Assembly (NCBI GenBank): GCA_030849835.1
Contig: JASAOC010002140.1
Location: 62,001 to 126,000 of the forward strand
DNA: 64,000 nt
DNA from: Herpetomonas samuelpessoai
Lineage: Eukaryota > Euglenozoa > Kinetoplastea > Trypanosomatida > Trypanosomatidae
Direction of reading: 5' to 3'
Shown: one piece after another, positions 39,025 through 48,140 of the stretch
Numbering within the stretch: the first letter of the stretch is position 1
Layout of the letters: every line of letters begins with the position of its first letter
The notes under the pieces: model-generated
Seen by the model: the letters and a program-made list of their open reading frames with translations, nothing else
Told to the model about the DNA's origin: nothing
The model's database searches: none
Made by a program: the position numbers and the translations under genes

Positions 39025-39277
39025 GCTTTTTTCCTTCGTAATTCTCTCGTTTAACGGTCACACAGATGCACTCGTGCGATTCTCCCTCTTTTTTTCCCCT
39101 TACGTCGGCGAAATCGTCAGGACGTCTTGTGCACCCATCATTCTCTAACTTGAAAAATATATATCCAACCAACGAAGCAAAAAACAAAGATGGCTCCTGC
39201 TCGATGCCACTTGACGCGACGAAGGAAAACGCTCTGAACCAGATAACCTCCAAAGGCTTCACGCGGGATCTCTAATC

Positions 39278-39499
39278 ATGAGGTACTTTAAGTCTTCGTC
39301 GGAGCCAAAGATTGACTGGAGAGTCATGCAACGGCGGGACCCTCAGTGCTCAAAGAAATCCCTCGCGTGTCGGGCAGTGAAGGACGGCGCGGTGGAGGCC
39401 CATACGTTCCTGTCGACAGACACAAAAAGCAAACGTGACGCGAAGCTTCTGCCTTTGAAAGCGACCGAAAGCAATGCGTTTGAATCGCCTTACCACTGA
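39278..39499 (+). CDS. Possible small basic protein, 73 residues
   Basis: This ATG-initiated frame sits alone in an AT-rich spacer. By hand count 48 of its 73 codons end in G or C, clearly above the surrounding spacer and closer to neighbouring genes, which is the only evidence that it codes. The product is basic and polar (many Lys and Arg, two Cys), without a membrane segment, signal peptide or motif that I recognise. A pyrimidine-rich stretch at 39086-39104 with an AG at about 39118-39119 could provide a 5' end. It might equally be part of a long UTR. Confidence 0.35.
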   Translation: MRYFKSSSEPKIDWRVMQRRDPQCSKKSLACRAVKDGAVEAHTFLSTDTKSKRDAKLLPLKATESNAFESPYH

Positions 39500-40417
39500 T
39501 TCCCTCTGTGCTCCTCACACGCATATATGTCTCATCTTCACTACCCCCCCCCCTACATATGGTGTTTGTCGGACACACAAAGATAGACAGTAATTCCTTA
39601 TAAAGCAATTCTCAAGATATATCCCTATACGCTCATACAACCTATTTTTATTTCTTTCCTGTTGTTGTACGGTCACGCCTCCTTAGCTCTCCCTCTTTTC
39701 ACTTTATAGTAAGCCAACGGACTCTTCCCTCCTTTCTCGATAGAAGCCAAGAAAGAGCTCCTTATTAGAAGCCAAAGCAAAACTTTAAAAGGCAACCAGA
39801 GGAGAGACGAAGAAAGCAGGCGCTGACGTACACTTTTTTTTGGTCTCAAAAAAAAAAAAAAAAACTGGTAGCGATTTTTCTGTAAGACTGACCGGATTTC
39901 TCACACAACTGGATCTAGATAACCACGCGCGTTGGATAGAAGCAGAGTTCCCATATACAAACCTCTACACGACATTTGACACACCCAGCAACCACAAAAT
40001 TCCCAGTATTTCAATCCGAGATAACGCGCGCAAGAAGTCGGACCCCTTTCGAAGATCAGCATACGTGCGTGCGCCTTTGTGTGAAATAGTTGGCTCATTG
40101 AAGAATTTCTACCTCACATAAAGCTACCAACCAGCTAAAAAGAGTCGCACTCCTTTTTTTTTTTTGTTCTCTCACCAGAGCTTACCCCAATTCTGTTTGT
40201 GTGTCTTTATTCTTCTCACGCATCACGTTGTCGTCCACTGAAGGCAGCGACACTACAAAAAACAACCGGGTGCTCCCATAGACGCTTTTTTTCCCACAAA
40301 AACAAAGATTTATTCTGTCTCTTTACTATAAAACCGCTTCCTACCTTCTCTCCCAAGAGCATCCTCGAAAACGGAAAACAAAAGACCAGTGAAGTTAGAC
40401 AAAGCTTAACTACCGCC

Positions 40418-43400
40418 ATGCACGCAAAGCCCCGTTCCTCGAGGAACACAGATAGCACGACGGCGCCTACGGCTGCGGCACTGCCGCGCTCGCTGCCCAC
40501 GTCCACCGCGGAGGCAGCATTTCTTCGTGACATGACCAATCGCTATCGCCAGGCAAACAAAGAGAATATCCCTCCTGGGGCAGTGGGTCCGATGGGCCAG
40601 AGGAAGCGTTACAGCGGCAGCTTCACAGAAGGAGGCTTGCGAGCTGCAGTGCCGCAGGGTGCTCTACAGGTCAATGGCACTGCGGTTAACGCGACACCAA
40701 AACGCCATGTCGCGCCTGAGCGGGACGAAAGTGGGTTGGAGGACAGCATTGCGAGCTTAATGTGCCTTGCCAAGACGCCAGGTCACCTTCCCGGGGTGCA
40801 CCCATTGAGGGCCGTCAACCCCGCTGGACTCTACATGGAGCTCGAGAGCACGCCTGCTCCGTCCGTGTGTTCGGGGGCGGGTGAGATGTCCCCCACGGGC
40901 GCGGTGGCGGAGCGTGGTGCCAGCGGCGAAAGTGACAGCGCCTTCACCACCCCTACCCCTTCGCGTCAGCGCCAGCAGCAGCAGCTACAGGCCATTCTGG
41001 CCGCTGCGGCTCGTCTCAGTGGGTCACCGAAGCGCTCCCAAGCTTCACCAAAACATGCTGCTGGTGCGCAAGAGGTGGACAAGCCACAGGCCGACGCCTC
41101 CCCGACATCCACCCCTGTGTCCACCGAAGCCACCTTGCCCATGGAAGGCACCAATGGCATCGACGACACGTTGCAGAGCGAGACGAGTCAGGTGTACTTT
41201 GGGGACCTTGGCGCCAACGCTGCCGCCGTGGTGGCTGCCCTGAACATCAGTACTGGATCGCAAACAGAGAGCCCCTCCAAGGACCTTTCGAACCTCAGCA
41301 GAGCGGGCGCGACCCGTGGTGGTGGCCACCTCTCCTGGGAAGAGATCCTGCGCAGCTGTGGCGTGTCTGGCGTCGAAGGAGAGGACGACACCCACGACGT
41401 CAGCCACCACACCGAAAACACGAACTCTACAGGCAGGGAAACGGATGCAGCGACTTTTGTGTTTGGTAGCCCAGAGGCGAAGGAGCAACCACCTGCACCG
41501 CCGTCACCAGGCGCGGCCATGCGGCGTGTTCCCAGAGTGCGACACAATGGCGCGCTGCACTTTGTGGGGAATGCGTCGTCGCCAACGTCGTCGTGTGCAA
41601 GCTCCGCCAAAAAGAACCGCATGCGGGGGAACCCGAATGACACGAGCTTCGGCAACATTAGCATCGCCGGCATGGATGCGTACCTGCCGCAGGGCGTCTT
41701 TGCGGAGAGTGACGAGAGCGAAGAGGACACACCTAGTGCTCGCCGCGTACGCGTTGGGACAGCGGTGCCTGGGCACGACACCCCCGCGATGATGGATGGA
41801 GGGGCCCTGCAAGGCAATCTGGCAGAGCTGTGGGCGACGCTGGCGGCGGCGGGCATAACGCTATCCGAGAGCCCCGTGAAGGCTTCCCCTGATAAGCACG
41901 CCACAAGTCAGCGCCGAGCCAGTGAGGCGAATGCCAGCCAAGGCAGCAACAGCTTCCGCGTGTGCGCTGGCAGTGAGCCAGACGCAGGCTTCGCGGACGG
42001 CTTCGCTGTGCGCGCTTCCGTTGGCGGTGCGCCGCTGCACATGGACCCCACAGCGCCTCATCCACGCTCCCCGGACCCTCTGCAGCCCGCCAACGTGTCA
42101 GCCCCGCCCCCGTACCCTCCCCCGACCAACGCATTCTCCGGCGCCACGGGCGAAACCGCTTATCTGAGCCCTACTTATGCCTCTCGTGCGACGGGCACCG
42201 CTCACGTAGGCGCTCGGCCCTCCTCGACAGACGTCGCAGCGTTGTTGGAGGAGGCCTTGCAGGCGGCGGCATTCGCAGGAACGGGCACGGGTGGCGACGG
42301 CCACCTAGCGACCCCGGCCACGCCTCCGCACTACGACGCCCTGGACCGTCGCGGACGATCTGCTCCAATGATGACGGCGGACGCAGGCATGAGTGTGCCA
42401 CCCCCGCGGGGCGTGCAGGCTGTGGGTGGCAGTGGCTTCGGCTCCGGCTCCGCTCCGAACAATGGCAGCCACAGCGCCCCACCTCGCCGACCGCACTTCA
42501 TGAACCACGTCCGTGCCGCCGCGGGTTCGTTGATCGCGGTGGGTGGCCGTCGCGTCCCTGTCACAAAACTGCACCTTCTGCACACCGACGGAGAGGAAGG
42601 GGAGGCGGAACTGATGCCGTCCTCGCGCCGGATGCCGACCAACAGCGTCCACACAACAGTCGTGAGCGCAAGACCCGGTGGTGCCACCCACTCCTCACCG
42701 ACGGCTCGACACGGGAGCCCTCACGGGTCCCCTGTGCCACCGTCCTCTGGCACTGTGAGTGCGCAGAACACGGCCCGCTCCATGAGTCGCCGCGACGTCA
42801 GCCCGCTCAGTCCTATGGGCGGACCACACGAAGACCGGATAGGCAGCGCAGCGCGCCAGCGTGATACGGCTGAGGCACCTTCTGTCACCCTGCAGGAGAC
42901 ACACAACCGGGGAAAGATTCCCAACGAGGATGAACCCGCTTTGATGCCGTCGTCCCGTCGCATGCCGAGCCACAATGTGCGCACCATTATCCGGCCGGTC
43001 ACCCCAGCGGCAGCGGCAGCGGGTGACATGCCGCACAGGGCGTGGCCTCGCACCGACAACAAGACGCCCACCCCTGGACCCCACGACATCGTGAACGCGG
43101 ACAACCTGGTGGTGACGCTCAGCTTTGCAAAAGGTGTCAGCCTACGGGTCGTTTGCAATGGCGGGGAAGCGGCGCTGCGGCTTCTGCGCGAGGAGGAGGC
43201 GACGTCAGGGGAAACCATCTTGCCGGGCTTGCTGCGCGGTAGCAACGGCAGCGTTAGCGACGGCGAACTACCACGCGTGGCGGTGCAGGTGGGTAAGTTC
43301 TACGTGGCACGCATCTTCAGCCACCGCAGCCCCTACGACAAGATCGGATACACCGATGTCGGACGGTGCACGCATGTGGAGTGCTCCTCGACGCCCCTCC

Positions 43401-43726
43401 CTGCAGGCACAAACAACGCCACCATCGATGGTGTGCTTCTCCAGTACAACGACATTGAAGGCGATGCAGAGGCCGGCGCGCAGTTTGTCAAGTGGCGCGA
43501 GGCCCGCAGTAAGGCCCACACCGTGTGCGCGCAGCAGTTTGTCTTTCTGAACCTTCCGTTCCACCTGGATACCGTCTATGTGACCCGTGACCTGCGCCTG
43601 TGCGTCGTTCTTTACCGCCTGGAGGCGGGCGACGACACGAGCAGCCGTCCGAACGTGCCGAGGCTGCTTCGCGATCTCCAGTACCAGCTGCAGTGCAAGG
43701 TTTGCCTGCGCAGGCTCGCGTCGTGA
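40418..43726 (+). CDS. PSP1 C-terminal-domain protein, likely RNA regulator
   Basis: The 1102-residue protein is disordered over its first 890 residues (Ser, Pro, Gly, Ala, Thr-rich) and ends in a folded region. The C-terminal stretch at about 1000-1098 matches the PSP1 domain: a conserved polar helix with VKWREARSKAH, then LNLPFHLDTVYVTRDLRLCVVLYRLE and a basic terminus. In kinetoplastids PSP1-domain proteins include RNA-binding factors such as the cell-cycle sequence binding proteins of Crithidia, so a role in mRNA control is the likely one. Two near-identical short motifs, LMPSSRRMP, begin at residues 732 and 842, each preceded by acidic residues and followed by an Arg/Thr/Val segment. A KENIPPG motif lies near residue 49. 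The start at 40418 is the first ATG; the frame is open upstream through the splice tract without an ATG. Confidence 0.82.
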   Translation: MHAKPRSSRNTDSTTAPTAAALPRSLPTSTAEAAFLRDMTNRYRQANKENIPPGAVGPMGQRKRYSGSFTEGGLRAAVPQGALQVNGTAVNATPKRHVAPERDESGLEDSIASLMCLAKTPGHLPGVHPLRAVNPAGLYMELESTPAPSVCSGAGEMSPTGAVAERGASGESDSAFTTPTPSRQRQQQQLQAILAAAARLSGSPKRSQASPKHAAGAQEVDKPQADASPTSTPVSTEATLPMEGTNGIDDTLQSETSQVYFGDLGANAAAVVAALNISTGSQTESPSKDLSNLSRAGATRGGGHLSWEEILRSCGVSGVEGEDDTHDVSHHTENTNSTGRETDAATFVFGSPEAKEQPPAPPSPGAAMRRVPRVRHNGALHFVGNASSPTSSCASSAKKNRMRGNPNDTSFGNISIAGMDAYLPQGVFAESDESEEDTPSARRVRVGTAVPGHDTPAMMDGGALQGNLAELWATLAAAGITLSESPVKASPDKHATSQRRASEANASQGSNSFRVCAGSEPDAGFADGFAVRASVGGAPLHMDPTAPHPRSPDPLQPANVSAPPPYPPPTNAFSGATGETAYLSPTYASRATGTAHVGARPSSTDVAALLEEALQAAAFAGTGTGGDGHLATPATPPHYDALDRRGRSAPMMTADAGMSVPPPRGVQAVGGSGFGSGSAPNNGSHSAPPRRPHFMNHVRAAAGSLIAVGGRRVPVTKLHLLHTDGEEGEAELMPSSRRMPTNSVHTTVVSARPGGATHSSPTARHGSPHGSPVPPSSGTVSAQNTARSMSRRDVSPLSPMGGPHEDRIGSAARQRDTAEAPSVTLQETHNRGKIPNEDEPALMPSSRRMPSHNVRTIIRPVTPAAAAAGDMPHRAWPRTDNKTPTPGPHDIVNADNLVVTLSFAKGVSLRVVCNGGEAALRLLREEEATSGETILPGLLRGSNGSVSDGELPRVAVQVGKFYVARIFSHRSPYDKIGYTDVGRCTHVECSSTPLPAGTNNATIDGVLLQYNDIEGDAEAGAQFVKWREARSKAHTVCAQQFVFLNLPFHLDTVYVTRDLRLCVVLYRLEAGDDTSSRPNVPRLLRDLQYQLQCKVCLRRLAS

Positions 43727-44444
43727 GCGTGCCAACGAGCTTCGGCGCGGCGTGCTTCTTCGTTTCACTCCCTCTTCTTTTCATAGATGACAGGCTCCCG
43801 TACCGCACCACAGTTTCTCACTATTGCTCTGGAAGGCCCTTTCCTCCTGGTGAATGTGGGACCGTTTCAGGGGTTTCCTCCCTCTCGTCGTTGTCTTTCA
43901 TAGAAGCACACACTTTTTTTTTCCTTTTTTTTTTAAGTTCCCCCAGATATGGAATACATAGATGCCACTAGCTATCACAGTCGGTTACTGGAACGCCCCT
44001 GACGCCTACGCGGTTCTTCTGTGCTGTTTCTTCCTTTCCTATCTATCCCTGACTTTCTGTGAATTCGGTGATGTTCTCTTCCTCTCTACCTTAGATCCCC
44101 CCACGACCTATTTTTCTCTTTCTGTGTTCTTTTGTCAGCCACTCATATATACACATATCCTCTTAGATTTCGTGTTGTTGTCTAGTGTTTGGGAAGTGGT
44201 GTTCTCCCTCCCTTCTCTTTTTTTCTTTGTTCTTCGGAAACCTCCTGGTTGCCTCTTTCTGTCGGGACACAAGTGGCCATGCATCGCCGTCCTCGCCGCC
44301 TGCATTCACGCTTGAATGTTTGACAGGGTCCTCACCCACGAAGAGGCACGCACGTGCGTCCTATACTCACTGTCACCCCAACGGTAACCGGTCCTCCATA
44401 CATTCCTTCATATAAGCTGCCTTGTTCAGGGGCAAGCCGGACTT

Positions 44445-44467
44445 CCCTCTCTCTCTCTCTCTCTCTC
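44445..44467 (+). repeat. (CT)n microsatellite
   Basis: About eleven CT units in the spacer after the PSP1-domain gene. Confidence 0.9.
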
Positions 44468-45477
44468 GCACACGCCGTGGCTGCAATTCAGTGATTTTGT
44501 TTCTGAACACGTGAATTTGTGGGGAGATGTCTTGATGACGAGAGGAAGTCGAGGACAGCTGTTGCTTTCGTTTCCGCGAGTCCTTCACCTTTATACGCAT
44601 CAGCACACATATATACATAGATTCTCTACGATGATTCTTCTGTCTTCTCCTAGCCTTTTTCTTGACTGCGTGCCTTATCCTTTTTTCAAAAACCGTCTCA
44701 GTTTTTTCTGTGTCCGCAGGACTTACCGGGGATCTCGAGGAAATTTGGTAAAACATCCTCGTACGTCGGTTACTTTGACGCTACATTGTTCTGTGCCCTC
44801 TACGATTTCTCTCCAACCAAGAAAGGTGCTGCATCATCACCGAGTGCGCTCTCCCCATCTTTTCTCTAATATCACCTTTTGTCTTAGTGTTTTCTTTTTT
44901 ATTTTATTTCATCGTGCATTCCTGCGTTGCTGGTCTTCACTTTTTTTCTTCTTCTTCTCTTCTCTATTATAGATGCTAACCACCCGAACACAGAACCAAC
45001 CAAAGCGACATGTGCATCGACACAACGGAGTCCACTCCAAGGACTTGATAAGTGTCGCTGAGTGGGCATGGAGGAATGGGCTCCTTCATAACCGCGAAGT
45101 GAGCTTCAGACGCTCCTCGGTGCTGTTGGTATCAAGCAACATGCTTCAGAGAGAGAGAGAGAGAGGAACATCGTCATGTGGTTCATGCCGTCGAGGGCAC
45201 CAGTTCCTTGCTGGGGCGTAAGGAGCGCTTCAGCAAAGCAGCCATTCCGTTGGCTTACGCGGCAGAAATACAGTAGGCTTCCCAGCCTCTCCTGTTCCGG
45301 CGAAGGAGAGTGCTCGGGATTGGCATGTCTGGATGCTACGTTGCGACTAGCATATGTGTGTTACCCCGCCAAATGTGTCGTGACGTCCCCGTGCTGGAAT
45401 ACCTGTAATCTCCGTCTTTCTCTTTCTTTTGAACGAGTAGAGCCACCATAGCAGCACCAGTGATCATTGATCCTATT

Positions 45478-45508
45478 TTATTTTTTTGTTCTTCTTCTGC
45501 CCATGTAG
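45478..45508 (+). promoter_or_regulatory. Predicted trans-splice acceptor for the WD40 gene
   Basis: A T-rich tract ends in TGTAG with the AG at 45507-45508, giving a 63-nt leader before 45572. Confidence 0.6.
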
Positions 45509-45571
45509 ATATCCGGTTCTTTCCTTCTTTCCAAAGAAACTCCCTGATAACTATTTTTTAAACCTCGTTTC

Positions 45572-47401
45572 ATGTCTGCTGCAATGAATGGTGCGGAGGG
45601 ACGTGCGGGCAGTGGCGCCGTGGCGTGGGAAATAGACATGTCCGCACCGTCGCCCCCACCACGCACGCACGCTTCTGACGCTGGCACTTCAGGCGCTCCT
45701 TCCCCATCCCTCAGAGGCGCACGTACGCGCTCCACGTTAGACACAAAGCCAGGGACGACACCCACCACCCTGCCTCGCCTCGGAGGCTCTGATGCGCGAA
45801 AGGGCAACGACCACGAACCGATGGTCACATCCCCTTCTTCCCGAGGCGTCTACCCGTCAAAGAACGCGCGTCCTGTACCGAAGCGGTGTGATCCTCCTAG
45901 TTCTAACCACTCGCAAAAGATACCGTCTCGCACGCGGCTATCACCGATGCCTGCGTCGAGCACCAGGGGTGTCGCCTCCTCGCGAGAGATGAGGCAACCG
46001 TCGTCCTTGACACGAGGCCAGCCGAGACCACACGCGGTGGTGGCGTCCTTGCATGCTCAGCAGGTTGGCCCGCAGGTGACGGCAAAGGGACGCGCCATCC
46101 AGCAAGACCTTGATCACCTAGCGGACGACTACTTCGGAAATGTCTCCAGCCGCGCACCACGTGACGGTGGTGAAACGGGCGAAGCGGTGCATCTGCTTCC
46201 TGGAGTCTCGCCCTCCAACTATGCTTCTACCCTAGCCAAGGTGCGTGGGGTGTACACGGCCGAGGCGGTTTCCGACGCGTGGCGACAGGGTCCTGCGAAC
46301 ACGGAGGGCCGCATCTTTGACGCGAGCGATAGCAACCTGTTGTGCATGGATGTCCTTACACCATCCGACACGGCACCTCGAGGACGTCGAGCGACGGGAT
46401 CGTCGTCCGCGAGCGCACCTGGACTGTGTGTCGTGGGGTCCGCTGACCATGGCCTCAAGGTGTTCGACCTTGCCACACTGCGAGAAAAGAAAAACTTGTA
46501 CAACAAGGCCAACGGGCACACCGATTGGGTCACCTGCTGTCGACTCCTTCCCGACTGTCGCGTCATCTCTGGTGGAATGGACAGCAAGCTGTGCCTGTGG
46601 GACCCGGTGACTTCCGGTGGCGTCACAGGTGCCCGCTGCCACGACCTCCTTGGTCACACCGCAAGCATCTCGCAGGTGGAAATTGGAAGTACCGAGGGGC
46701 TGAGCACGCGCGCTGTCAGCGCGTCGTACGACCGCACGCTGCGTATTTGGGACTGCGCAAGTTTCGGCCGCGAGGTCGGTGTCCTTGCGGGCCACAAGGC
46801 ACCCGTCATGCAATTTGACTGGTGTGGCATCCACGTCCTGTCGGGGGATCGTCAGGGTCAGGCCAAGGTTTGGGACCTGGAGCGGGCGACGTGCCTGTGC
46901 ACCATGGCAACCAAACGTGGTCAGATGGGGTCTGTTCGGCAGTTCTACCATGACGCGGTGGGCGAGCTGACTATGTTTGGCGATCAGGGTGGCGTCCTCA
47001 CGGTGCTTGATCTCCGCCAGGGAAAGCGCCCCGTCGCTCAGCGGGAGGCTCACCCAGGCGGCGTGCTCAGTGCCATCCGCGGTGTCTGCGACTCCAGCGG
47101 TGCTCCGTTTGTCGTGACGGCTGGCGCGGACAAGCGGATCTGCGCATTGGAGCCGCGGATGGGCTTTGCGCCTCTCCACGTCTGGTCCGACCACACGGAT
47201 TTCATTTACTCCCTCGAGACGTTTGGGGACTTGGTGGTCTCGGGAGCCGGCAACGGCTGGGTCCTCGTCCACGACGTGACGACAGGAGGATGCTGCTACG
47301 GACTGGGTGCAGGAAAAAATGCTATTCGTGAGATCTTTGTGGCCCCTCAGTGCCTGGTAGCCGCGGGAGATGATGGGGATGCTGTCGTGTACGACTTTTG
47401 A
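45572..47401 (+). CDS. WD40 beta-propeller protein
   Basis: The 609-residue protein has a disordered, basic, Ser/Pro/Thr-rich N-terminus to about residue 190 and a WD40 propeller at about 255-609. Clear repeat signatures are GHTDWVTCC to LCLWD (about 314-348), GHTASISQV to LRIWD (about 360-400) and GHKAPVMQF to AKVWDLE (about 405-442); four weaker blades follow, ending at the last residue with VVYDF. Seven or eight blades can be counted, enough for a closed propeller. No F-box, LisH or kinase motif was seen, so the protein is a scaffold of unknown complex. The spacing and the direct C-terminal closure suggest the propeller is complete. The ATG at 45572 lies 63 nt after a good splice AG. Confidence 0.88.
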   Translation: MSAAMNGAEGRAGSGAVAWEIDMSAPSPPPRTHASDAGTSGAPSPSLRGARTRSTLDTKPGTTPTTLPRLGGSDARKGNDHEPMVTSPSSRGVYPSKNARPVPKRCDPPSSNHSQKIPSRTRLSPMPASSTRGVASSREMRQPSSLTRGQPRPHAVVASLHAQQVGPQVTAKGRAIQQDLDHLADDYFGNVSSRAPRDGGETGEAVHLLPGVSPSNYASTLAKVRGVYTAEAVSDAWRQGPANTEGRIFDASDSNLLCMDVLTPSDTAPRGRRATGSSSASAPGLCVVGSADHGLKVFDLATLREKKNLYNKANGHTDWVTCCRLLPDCRVISGGMDSKLCLWDPVTSGGVTGARCHDLLGHTASISQVEIGSTEGLSTRAVSASYDRTLRIWDCASFGREVGVLAGHKAPVMQFDWCGIHVLSGDRQGQAKVWDLERATCLCTMATKRGQMGSVRQFYHDAVGELTMFGDQGGVLTVLDLRQGKRPVAQREAHPGGVLSAIRGVCDSSGAPFVVTAGADKRICALEPRMGFAPLHVWSDHTDFIYSLETFGDLVVSGAGNGWVLVHDVTTGGCCYGLGAGKNAIREIFVAPQCLVAAGDDGDAVVYDF

Positions 47402-48140
47402 GATGGATCGCAACATACCAGCTAGCACACAGAAGGACAAGTCTTCGTGTTTCTCTTGTATTACTTCCTCAATAGAAAAGGGGCCACTGTGGGCATGCTA
47501 TCAGGCGCGGAGGCTCCGTAAGATGTGCCACTCTCATAGCCCCTGTGCAACCGCCCACACACCGGACAGTGTATGGGGACTTCTTCTCTCACGCCGGACG
47601 GCGCTCAAGGGCGGTCCATCCTCCCTTTCTCTTGTGCAACCCATCCACAACAATTACATGTAATCATGCTAAAGCTTCTGTTTGCTAGCGGCTCATCTCG
47701 CGTCGTGCGCATCACTCCGGAACCCACACCGAAGGTGAACCACCAGCAACAATGGATCTGTTGTTGTAGTGTTCTTGTTGGCACCTTGTGGATGGTGAAC
47801 GGGTTGTCCCTGGGTTGCCCATCAGCACCTTCTTGACATGTGTGTCCGCGCATGAAGTTCGCGCACGAACCATAAATGATCCCTCAAGTACTCCTTCACT
47901 TATCGACAGTTACCTCGTCCTCTTTTTTTCGCCGAGCTCATCGCTCCATTGCTATTCGGCTCCCGTCTCTCCATCAAGTTATCTCTTTTCTGAGAGCTCC
48001 ACATCGTTGTTTTCCTGAAACCTTTCTTTCCCCTCGATCACCAGATTGCGCTGCAACCTAGCCTTTCCCAACACTCGCTTCCCTACGAGTGTGGCAAACA
48101 TTCATTCAAAAACTACCGCTCGCTCTACCGCTGCTGACCA
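47402..48140. other. Intergenic spacer
   Basis: No gene is supported. Pyrimidine-rich DNA at 47905-47935 and 48005-48037 precedes an AG at 48043-48044, a likely acceptor for the next gene. Confidence 0.5.

Larger units (their letters stand above)
38702..40417. other. Long spacer between RIO2 and the PSP1-domain gene
   Basis: Apart from the doubtful small frame at 39278-39499, no gene is seen. It holds T-runs at 38790-38801, a (CA)n run at 39003-39024, a C-run at 39544-39553 and an A-run at 39847-39863. A tract near 40321-40355 with an AG at 40356-40357 probably serves the downstream gene. Confidence 0.5.
43727..45571. other. Longest spacer in the window (1.85 kb)
   Basis: No convincing gene. 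It holds T-rich blocks at 43915-43934 and 44890-44968, a (CT)n run at 44445-44467 and an (AG)n run at 45149-45166. The frame at 44973-45221 begins right after a strong tract and AG but shows weak coding bias. Confidence 0.5.

Noticed and set aside
44973-45221. 82-codon ATG frame directly after a strong splice-like AG
   Set aside because: Only about 56 per cent of its codons end in G or C, and it includes an Arg/Glu run that simply reads an AG microsatellite.
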